From Chara braunii (lineage: Eukaryota > Streptophyta > Charophyceae > Charales > Characeae), in assembly GCA_003427395.1 (NCBI GenBank), contig BFEA01000170.1:1500950-1539553 (forward strand): a DNA stretch of 38,604 nucleotides. The letters run 5' to 3'. Shown piece by piece: positions 30,259 to 38,604 of this stretch (position 1 is the first letter of the stretch; every line of letters starts with the position of its first letter). The notes beneath the pieces were generated by a model. The model saw only the letters and a list, made by a program, of their open reading frames with translations. It searched no databases and was not told the DNA's origin. The position numbers were made by a program, and so were the translations under genes.

Positions 30259-31717
30259 GGAAGGGCCTGGCCAGGTAGAACGGTATGAGGACCTGATGGG
30301 AGGAATGTATCTCCTCGTCAACTCGTTATTGCAGGAAAGCCTCGACCAGCCAGGCTCGTTGAACCCGACAGGGAATGTGGACGAAGTGCCCGAGAGCCAG
30401 GACGACAAGTTCGAGGAGGGGGAGATTAAGGAGGTTTTTCGTGCAGAGGAGTATGACGGGATCTACCTAGAGCAGAGGCTTCTTCTGTCATGTGAAATGC
30501 GGCTAAGGGATGCAAGCGATAGGGCTCAGAGGATGCTGCAGCGCTATTTAGTGCGAGACGGCCACCTTTTCGTGAGAAGAGAAGTGGGGAATCCCAGGAG
30601 AGTCGTCTGTGGTAGGAATCGTCAGATCGACGTCGTAGCAGCACTTCATGATGGCATTGCAGGAGGGCATCGAGGGGTACAAGCCACGTATGCCAAGATA
30701 AGTGAGTTGTACTACTGGGATGGGATGATGGACATGGTCGGGAAGTTCTGCCGATCTTGCGTACCCTGCCAGGAGAGATCCCGTTTAAAGCAAGGAGAGT
30801 CGTTGCATCCAAGGCTAGAGCGAAAGGTGGGGGCTGTAGTGCATCTCGATCTACTTTTTATGCCGCTTGGGGATCAGGGCTATAACTATATCTTCGATGC
30901 GTGCGATAACCTGTCCGGCTTCGTAGACGGGCGTGCTATTCACACAAAGACCGGGTCAATCCTGGTAAGCTGCATCGAGGAGTATTATCTACGGTATCCT
31001 TTCGTCAGGGAATTCATAATGGACAGGGGATCGGAGTTTACCTGCAAGGAGGTGCAAGAATTGTTATCAAGGTATGGTGTAGCAGCCAACTACACCACGG
31101 CCGCACACCCCCAGGCAAATGCTCCCGTGGAGAGAGGACATAGTACTATTACGAGCCTCCTGGCTAAGTGGACCGAAGGTAGGCCTAATCAACGGCTAAG
31201 ATACCTAAGGGCGGCGTTCTTTGTCGAGAACATTACAGTAAGAAGATCCACCAAGTACGCACCGGCGACGCCGTGGTATAGAAGGCACGCCACCTTCCCT
31301 ATCGAGAGTTTTCTTAAGACATGGAGGCACCAGGATCTGGAAGTTAGCCTGTCATTCGAAGAACTGTTCGATATTCAGGCGCGGCAGATAGGGGTGATAG
31401 AAGAAAGGATCCAGGAGGCGTCTGATCAGGTGGCAAGAAGCCGTATGGATGATAAGACTCGATGGGATTAGTCTGCGCTGGTGAGGAAGGTACCCTTGGC
31501 AGTTGGGGATGCCGTGCTTCTCTACGATTCACCTTTGGAGAAGCAGTGGTCCAGAAAACTCGATAAGAGGTGGTTAGGTCCCTACGGGATCGTACGGGTT
31601 GGAGACTTCGGAGCATACCAGATCGAAGAGCTAAATGAGACTGAGTGGAAGGATTGGGTATCTGGGACGCGACTGAATAAATTTGAGGCGAGAGAAGAGG
31701 TAAGAGAGATAACATGA
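30236..31717 (+). pseudogene. pol: integrase with GPY motif
   Basis: A frame change at about 30236-30258 leads into the integrase. Its N-terminal zinc site is HDGIAGGHRG followed by CRSCVPC. The catalytic core has HLDLLF, IMDRGSEF and HPQANAPVERGH, with exactly 35 residues between the second Asp and the Glu (D,D35E). After a TAG at 31469 the same frame gives KRWLGPYGIVRVGDFGAY, the GPY/F motif of Ty3-type integrase C-termini, and stops at 31715-31717. No chromodomain is recognised afterwards. The integrase joins element DNA to the host genome. All catalytic residues are present; the lesions are the frame change and the single stop. Confidence 0.88.
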
Positions 31718-31883
31718 CTACCTTTAGAATAGAAGTAATAGGGTGTGTAGGTTAGGTAGGATGCATGCCGCATGAGTGTGGCCTGGTCTGAGCTTGCTTT
31801 GATTATCACCTGTTTTGCTTACCCCAATGTGTGCCTGTTGTCTCCTTCGCCTGTTGTGCAGGTCTGACTTTACAAAGACAGCC

Positions 31884-34670
31884 ATGCCAAGAGGAAGGAA
31901 GGGGACACGGCCGCCTAAGAGGCCGTTGGGCGCATCAGGGGGATATGAGCGGCATGGTCCTCGCCATCGAGAGAGCACTCCAGAGTACGACAGTGGCGAT
32001 ATCGAGTTATTCCTAGACACCTTCTGGGAGCATGCGCGGCGTATGGGTTGGACTGTGACCCAGGGGATTGAGAGGCTGAGGGGAGTCGGCAGATTCGAGG
32101 AGCCCGTTGCACTGATCCGTAGAGAGGCGATGACAAGATCAGAGGTGGAGTTGAGGATGCAGGAGTTGTGACCCTCGCATGTGGGACCTGATGGCAGGTC
32201 TATCCGCCTGGAGATTGGAAATGCGTCGGACTTCATCCCCGCGTTTTAGTGGTTCATGCAGGGGTAAGGTATACCGAGGGACGATTGGATGCAGTCATTA
32301 CCACTCTGGACCAGGAAGGCGGAAAGACCACTGGCTAGGCAGGTTAGAAGCATGGTCCGGGACTGGGAGAGCTGCAGGGCACATTTGAGAGAGGCCTTTC
32401 GACGGCCAGAGCCCCCTCAACCCAGAATAGAGAGGCATCAGAGGAGTCAGAGGCAGAGGGACCCTGAGCCCAGGGAGGCGAGACCATCTCGAGGAGGACG
32501 GAAGGTCCTAGCCAAGAGAGAAGAGGAACCGGAGCCGGAGCCAGAGGCTGAGGAGTGAGGGGCATATCCTGAGTGTGGGTTGGGACCAGTGGAGTTCTAT
32601 CAGTTTACCGAGGGTGGATTGAGGAGGTCGTCAGCACGCACACAGGAGGAGCCGCCAACATTTGAGGGGTCCTTGAGGGAGTTGGAGACGCATTTGGATA
32701 TCTCTCGGTGGAGGGCATCGCCTCGAGGTGAGGAGCATGGAGAGCAGGCAGAGGAGGTACCACGAGAGGAGGTCCAGGATACTCAGCGAGAGAGAGGGCT
32801 GGGCGATGTGGGGAGACGTGAAGGGAAGGAAGTAATAGAGGTTGGAGAGGACACGCCCCCATAAACGCCAGCGGTGGGTTTGAGACTCGGGGATGCACCA
32901 GGGGGCACTCGCCAGGCAGGGGAGAGCTTGCAGAGAGAGGAGGCCCCATTGCCTTCATCAGAAAAGGCCCCTTCGCCAGAAGGAAGGGCAGAAAGGAGGA
33001 GAGAGATGGCAGTTGTAAGGAGAGAAGCCTTGACCCTGATTGACAGGCACCTAGCAGCCCATGCCCTGGAGCACCCAGACCTGGAAGAGCCAGCACCTGC
33101 AGTGTCGCGCCAGGAGCCGTGCCAGCCCGAGAAATAGATGGAGGCAGAGATCCCGAAGAGGGTCGACCTCCGCACGAGGGAAAGGGTGCCAGCTGGAGAG
33201 ACAGCAGAGGAAAAGAAGGCGAGAAGAACCAGGAGGATAAACGAGACATGGCAAGAGAGGCAGAGGTTGGAGGCAGCGGGGGAGCTTCCAAAGCAGCAGC
33301 AGGAGAAGCAGGGATCGGAGGCAGCAGAAGCACTCCCACGTCAGCCACCCAGCGCGCCAGCTAGGGCCCCGGAGATCCCTGAGATGTGGAGGGACTTATG
33401 GGAGCAGAGAGGAGAGGAGCTTCCTTCGCCAGTCAGAGTCGGGTTTGGGGTGGCCAGGAACGCGGAAGAGAGGTTAGATCGCAAAATCAAGTTGCTGGCC
33501 AAAACAACTTTTGACCGGCACTTGTTATTGGAGAGCGATCTGGTAGGGAAGAAAAAAAAGGAAGCAAGCCATGGAGTACGCCTGGAGGCTATGGAGATGG
33601 AAATACAGGAACTCAGGGCATTGGTGGTCAGCCAGGCAGCTATCATTGAGAACCTGAGGTAGCAAACTCAGGGAAAGGTGGACAAGCCAGAGAGCAGCCG
33701 GCAGGGCGAGCAGAGGCAGCCAGGACAGGGATTGCCAGGACATCCATCTGCAGCAGAGCCTCGCTAGGAGCCACCTATGGGGAGGGTTATCCTGGAGCCA
33801 GAGGAGGCGAGAGCCCAGAGACAGGCGGAGAGAGAGGCATTCGAGTTCAGAGCCCCTACCGAGCTCGCGACGCTGCCAATGGTGGCGGCGGGCCCAGTCG
33901 TACCTTTGGCAGTAGAGGAGGGGCGGCCACCATCTAGCAGTGAGCCGGCTTAAGGCTCAGCAGAGGGATCCATGGGTGTGCTCCTTGAGGCGGTGCATAC
34001 TATGCAGGAGGAGGTGAGTTTGTTTTCACCCGAGCAAAGGATAGAGGAGCCTCTTGAGAGAGAGATGGGGATTGAGGCGGAGGGTGCCATCGAGGGCGGG
34101 CTCTAGAGGTTGGGCACGCCTGAGTATGGACCAGAGGAGATTGGGGAGCAGCCCATGGCAGTGGCAGGAGAGACACTCGAGAGGAGACCTTAGAGGTTGG
34201 ACACGCCTGAGTACGTCCCAGCAAGAGGGGATTTGAGGAGCAGACTGGGATCTTGGGCTACTGGATCCGGGTCTGGGAGACCGGTTCCTGGGATGGAGCA
34301 GCAGGAGGTTGTTAGTACCACAACCCCTCGATCAGAGTAGCAGGGGGTTGTCAGTACCTTGGTAGGATCTCCTTCATCGCCACCTCCTTAGCCCAGGAAG
34401 AAGAAGTTCAACAGGAAGGTTGATCAGCTATGCTTCTACTGCAAGAGGGGCATGCATCTGGCTCTGGACTGTCTCGAGTTCCTTGAGGATAAGGCAGAAG
34501 GGAAAGTCTCAGAGGCAGGGGGTAAGATGTATGATAGACAGGGTAGGATAGTAGAGAAGTCCGCAGATGGACTTAAGGCTCAGTTATATAGGCAAAACCA
34601 GGAGGAGTTGAGGAGGTAGGGTCGGTTTGTCTATGTAAGTGGGCGAGTATTTTGTGAGGCATTAGCTTAG
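31884..34670 (+). pseudogene. ORF3: long post-pol ORF with C-terminal CCHC knuckle
   Basis: A single reading frame can be followed for 928 codons from MPRGRKGTRPPKRP. Fourteen in-frame stops interrupt it: TGA at 32169 and 32556; TAA at 32265, 32862 and 33951; TAG at 32247, 33135, 33660, 33765, 34104, 34191, 34338, 34389 and 34617. There is no frame change. Visible parts are a basic N-terminus, a helical segment near 31998-32165, long Arg/Glu/Gln-rich stretches, a helical or coiled region (33450-33660, with RLEAMEMEIQELRALV), an internal repeat (RLGTPEY / RLDTPEY), and a zinc knuckle C-x2-C-x4-H-x4-C (CFYCKRGMHLALDC, 34431-34472). This is gag-like architecture at the position where env or extra ORFs occur. 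I do not recognise a named family. Confidence 0.65.
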
Positions 34671-36699
34671 GTTATGTGTGATACCCTTTTAGACTTAGAG
34701 GACCTTTTTTATGATTGCTACTAGTCTAGATCTGAACTCTAGTGTTCCTACTGAGCTGGGATCTTGAGGATCAGGGTGATCTAGATGAGGCATGTACATA
34801 TTTAGGTGGCCTACGCACTGGCTTTGAGAGACAGATCTGACATGTATTTTAGGGATAATTGTCAGCGTGAGTTTGATGTGGCTTGAGTTGAGTGAGCTAT
34901 GATTTGAAGACTTTTTCTGTGTGAGACATTTTATTTCCCTGAGTGTATATTATGATGAGGTTTTTTCAGGGACCATTCTTATATATGACGATCACTTGTC
35001 TCCCTCATATGTGTGGTTGTGCTCTGATGTATGATGAATTTGTGTGGACAATGTGTGAAAAACCTTTTATATGTCATGGATAATGTGAATATGATTGTAA
35101 GTAAAACTGTCTACTCCTCGGTATACTTGTGCGACCTGCCCACGGGCAGCTGATAGGGCAGAATATAAGGGGAGGAAGCGCAGCCCGTCTGTGAAAGGTT
35201 GTGAGGATTTTGAAGATTTATGAGCCCTGGAGGCTTAAAATGCTTACTATGTTGATTATTGATTGCTTAAGTTGTGATAAGGACCCATAAGATGGTCTCT
35301 CAGTGATTTGTTTATGATAAGCCCCCTTGGATTTTGGAAAAGGGGATGTTTTGTGATGTTGCTTGTTATGATGAGACCCCCTCGAGTTTTGAGGAGGTGA
35401 AGTTTGGTTTTATGGCGAGACCCCTCGTGATTTCTGGAAGAGGGAGTGTATTGTTTCATGGCGAAACCCCTCGTGATTTTTGGAAGAGGGGGTGTTTTGT
35501 TCTGTGGCGAGACCCCTCGTGATTTTTAGAAGAGGGGATGTTTTGTTTATGATGGGAGCCCCTTGGATTTTTGGCAAAGGGGATGTTTTTGTTGTTGGGA
35601 GACTCACCTTCAAAGGTGAGGTCAACTGATTTATGACATGGTAAGTTGTCTGATGAGTGATAAAGTCTGACGAAAAGGGTCACTTTTTTTGGAATGTTTG
35701 AGAAAGTCGCAATGAGTGAAGGGCGAGAGATGTCTCAGGGTGGGTGGCTGCTGGCTCTGATCAAGTCAATGGTCACGGCCTGGTGGATTTAGCGGTGATT
35801 TTGTTTTTAAGCATGCGAAGGATGCCATGCCTATTGAGGGAGGGCTGGTAAATGCCTTCGGACCCCTGCGTATCGCGCAGTGAGCCAGTGATTTTGTTTT
35901 GCGACGCCCCCGTCTAACCACTGGTGCTAATTCTGAGACATATTGAAGAAAGGTCAAGCTAACGGAAAAGAAGTTAGTACCTCTAGGGCGTAACCCCATT
36001 GGATGGCTGCTAGCCGACGCAACCTGGCTGCGGGACCGCGTGGGTAAGAGTTTAAGGGGGGGGGGGGCGCCCCAGTGAAATTACTCCGCGGGATAGTGAT
36101 GGTTGAGAATTTTTGGGGGAAATCATGATTGAATGCTTATCAGGAGAAAACCTATCGTTGCGTAACCAACGAGGGTACTGCTGCTAAATAACAATGTGGT
36201 GGCCCGTAGTCCTGGTCCAATCAGCCAGGCTATGGTGGGCCAAGATGGAGACCTAGCCTTTCTGGACTAGACTGAAGAAAGAGTTGAGCGAATATTAAGT
36301 ATACATATATGCTTATGGGTATTTGATTGCGAGGGATTTTTTGAGAAGGAAGGCGAAAGTGCTTTCAAAAGGTCTCGATTAAGGCCCGCGTCCCTAGTTT
36401 TTGTCAGGACTAGGGACACCCAACGAGAAGCAGAAGGTTGTCTAGGACCGGGTAGAGGACGATTGGGAAGGTCTTTGGAACTTATGCGGTCAGCGTTCTA
36501 ATTTCAGGGCGGTGAGAGGCCCAGGTTAGAAATCTGGCAGCATATAGTTGTGGGGGCATGTTTTGATGTAGGCCTCTACCCTGTGTTTTTCGGCTAATCG
36601 GATTGGCTCCTGTTTCGTCAGCATTTGGAGTGTGGATGGATTTATAGCTTTCTGATTTGGCGAAGCGACGGGGACGTCGCTTAATATGGTCCGGTAAGC
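34671..36699. other. Non-coding 3' region before the 3' LTR
   Basis: No domain-bearing frame. Contains a tandem hairpin array (35310-35620), a G run (36056-36067) and a G tract at 36551-36556. No convincing polypurine tract lies directly before 36700. The nearest purine-rich stretch is at about 36659-36675. Confidence 0.55.
35310..35620 (+). repeat. Tandem array of 46-47 bp hairpin units
   Basis: About six units share cgagacccctcgtgattttt followed by ggaagaggg(g)(g/a)tgttttgtt. Well-conserved units start at 35415, 35462 and 35508, with diverged ones on both sides. In each, cccctc pairs with gaggg(g) across a short tgattttt loop. One diverged unit keeps the pairing with other bases (ccccttgg / caaagggg). 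Confidence 0.8.
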
Positions 36700-38260
36700 T
36701 GTCGGTGCGAATACCCTTACAAGGGTATCCGCCCTGGTTTTTGCAAGTGCCAGGGAATAAGTCTAGTTGAAGTTTGAGTATACCGCACGAGTCGCGGCAA
36801 TGTCGGTCATTTACGTTGACTGGATGGTTGACTAGAGTAAAGAGTGTGTGGGCGTGCAGGTTTAAGGCGCGCGTGATTCATCCCTTGATATTGATTACGA
36901 AACCGGCGTGGGCGCCGGTCTATTTATTTTTATTCTTATCCTTAAGTTTTATTTTTGGTTACGCTTGATTAAACACGGATCTAGGGGAGGCTTTCTTTTG
37001 ATGGCTACGTTTGCGGAGAGCGACCCCGACGACGGCATCGCCAAGGACGGCGCGGCTTCGTGCGGAGAGCAGGGTGTCATAGGATGGCACGCAGGGCAAT
37101 TATGGCACTGTATAAGCGAGCCGGCACGGACGCTGGGAGCCGCGCGGCCGGTTTATTGACCCAAGGCGTCGCGCCGCACTGCCTTGTATGGTACCCTCCG
37201 GGCATTGGTCCCAGGCTTGGGCATAGCCCTATAGGTTATGAAAACGGATTGTTAACATGGAGGTTCGGGGATCGAGGCCAGTGGGCGACGTCGTAGCAGC
37301 AGCGGAGCAGCGTGGAGCGGAACCTGAGGGATTGAGGGCCTGCGGGGCTATCTCCCTTTTTGTTTTGGGAGAAGCCTGATCGCGGACCCGCTTGTAGAAC
37401 CGAGGGACGCCGCCACGCCTCGTGCCCCGACCCTGCCGATTTTTCCACTCTACGGTGGAGTGGTTTTGAATTCCAATATTGCTTTGCGCTCCCCGTCGCC
37501 AAAGTTCCCGTATCGGGGTTGGGACCGATTCGGCTCGACAGCCTAGTTCAAGGAAGAAGGGGTGCCCAGAGACTGTCGTGGTATGCGCCGTATTTGGGGG
37601 TTGATGGTAGGGCATGCGGAAAAAGGGGCGGGGTACCCTGGACGGCCTAGGGCCGTTCGAGCCCCAAGAGGTCGCGGGGCATTGCCCCGGTGAGTCCTTC
37701 GGGGCATCCGTCAAAACCGATAGTATAAACCGACGGGGGTCCGACAACCGCCTGTTCTAACGTTTGCTATCGGACCATGCAGTCGAAAGACGGGCCGAGG
37801 CGATACCGTGGCGTTCTGCGCAGTGTCGGAGCGAGGAGGCTGAGGCAGCGAGTGGCAGTCTAGCGGGCGCCAAAGTAAAACAGGGGAGCGGACGGGCATA
37901 CTGGGTGGCGCCAGACGGTCGGAGCCAAGGAGCGAGCCGAGCAGCGCTAAGGAGCAGTAGGGATGAACCTGGTCGGGGGTCCCGCCAGGAGCGTTCGGAG
38001 CCAAGAGGGTGGTGGCCAGAGAGCGACTGTGAACAACGGGTATCGGCGCAGTGAGACAACGGGCACTGGCGCAGAGGAGAGGCGGGCGCAGCTGGAAGGG
38101 CGGTAGGAGGGAGAAAGCACCTGGGCGCCTTTTTGCGCCGGGTGCATTTGAGGTGAAGGAGGCAATGGCGGCGGGAAGAAACATGGAGTATGGTTGGTAG
38201 GGGGCGAATCTGAGGGGGAAGAAGGATGATCCTGGGGGTTTGGCCCCGGGCGAGTTCAAT
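36700..38260 (+). repeat. 3' LTR, truncated to its first 1.56 kb
   Basis: Aligned with 17648-19229 throughout, with scattered substitutions and a few small indels. For example, about 20 bases present near 17963-17983 in the 5' copy are absent here. Homology stops after cgagttcaat, and the next base starts the element B leader repeat. The remaining roughly 5.5 kb of LTR expected from the 5' copy is missing, through deletion, recombination or an assembly join. Confidence 0.85.
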
Positions 38261-38604
38261 TACCTGAGTGGTGAGATAGAAGGGTAATCGTGACTGGTGT
38301 CGCATGCCATGGACATTATGTGTATGATGTGAAAGTAAAACCTCGCACGTTCTGTCTATATTTGCATGTGTATGTTGTGAAAGTAAAACCTCGCACGTTC
38401 TGTCTACATTTGCATGTGTTTATCTCTATGCACGGTGCTTAGAACTTGCGGGCGGTACCCGCGATGATTGGCACTGTATAGACCTGCCACTCTTCCATTT
38501 TACATTCATTGTCTTTATATCTCTCTCATCATTCGTAACCCTTTTCTTTCATGATATCATAGTGGCGATTTGTTGGAGATTTCTAAAGCGTGGAGATTAC
38601 TCAG
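38261..38604 (+). repeat. Element B leader repeat, right copy
   Basis: Same block and orientation as 15831-16174, including the two 48 bp units with gtgaaagtaaaacctcgcac. It runs off the window end, so whether an SR-rich ORF follows cannot be seen. Confidence 0.85.

Larger units (their letters stand above)
17648..38260 (+). mobile_element. Giant Ty3/gypsy LTR retrotransposon, 3'-truncated and decayed
   Basis: Order on the plus strand: 5' LTR (17648-24787), tRNA-Asp primer-binding site (24790-24808), gag (from 25119), protease, RT/RNase H, integrase (to 31717), a third ORF (31884-34670), a 2 kb non-coding region and a 3' LTR beginning at 36700 but cut at 38260. Protease before RT/RNase H before integrase, a D,D35E integrase and a GPY motif place it in Ty3/gypsy (Metaviridae). 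The internal region is 11.9 kb. With two full LTRs the element would be about 26 kb. The two LTR starts differ at about 4 percent of positions over their first 330 bases by eye, so the insertion is not recent. Many stops, two frameshifts and an altered RT catalytic box make it inactive. Confidence 0.85.

Noticed and set aside
31884-34670. Alternative genetic code with TAG/TAA read as Gln
   Set aside because: TGA stops also occur in the same frame, gag-pol shows frameshifts and a catalytic loss, and CAG is also common. Decay explains all of this more simply.
36551-36565. Purine tract followed by TG as an alternative 3' LTR start at 36559
   Set aside because: The 5' copy has no homology to 36559-36697, and TGTCG at 36700 pairs with CGACA at 24787. 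The alternative would require a truncated 5' LTR ending by chance within two bases of TGTCG.
37764-38259. Arg/Ser/Gly- and Pro-rich frames in both LTR copies (also 18680-19228)
   Set aside because: The frames are open in both copies only because the DNA is GC-rich and nearly identical. No domain or sensible start context is visible.

Overview
The whole 38.6 kb window is eukaryotic repeat DNA. I see no host gene, rRNA or tRNA gene, or CRISPR array. It is a pile-up of decayed retrotransposons, fold-back elements and microsatellites. Plant-type non-LTR elements, a Ty3/gypsy element with a plant tRNA-Asp primer-binding site, long (CT)n tracts and the absence of bacterial gene organisation suggest a large plant or streptophyte-algal genome. 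A charophyte such as Chara is my guess from the style of the elements, not something the window proves. The assembly is draft quality: there is a 551-base N gap, several single Ns and an apparent leftover sequencing-adapter sequence.

Region by region. 1-3057 holds fold-back (long inverted-arm) elements and (CT)n tracts: one full copy of a family (431-1286), an inverted partial copy (1918-2363), and a second short inverted-repeat element (2691-3057). 3058-10045 is a minus-strand LINE with a zinc-knuckle ORF1, an endonuclease, a reverse transcriptase and a zf-RVT tail, broken by frameshifts and two tandem duplications. 10046-12971 is a second minus-strand LINE that lost its middle (most of ORF1, the endonuclease and most of the RT). 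12972-13929 carries a hairpin, GT/GA microsatellites and an exact 19-base Tn5/Nextera mosaic end. 13930-14942 is another full fold-back copy ending in (CT)n. 14946-17647 holds pieces of an unnamed retroelement ('element B'): two 170 bp direct copies of an RT-like fragment, an SR-rich gag-like ORF and the N gap.

From 17648 to 38260 lies the main object, a giant Ty3/gypsy LTR retrotransposon on the plus strand. Its 5' LTR runs from TGTCG (17648) to CGACA (24787), about 7.1 kb, followed after two bases by a 19-base match to the 3' end of plant tRNA-Asp. Then come gag with a CCHC knuckle, aspartic protease, RT/RNase H and a D,D35E integrase with a GPY motif. After these is a third long ORF (31884-34670) that ends in its own CCHC knuckle. 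A 2 kb non-coding stretch leads to a 3' LTR of which only the first 1.56 kb remains. A complete copy would be about 26 kb.

The most unusual signals lie inside the giant LTR. An eight-copy hairpin family (21538-22217) has a near-constant loop and stems that change in a compensatory way, and next to it is a five-unit 124 bp tandem array (22483-23060). ORF3 has 14 in-frame stops but no frameshift, mostly TAG where CAG would be expected, which points to cytosine-deamination decay. None of the elements here looks autonomous.
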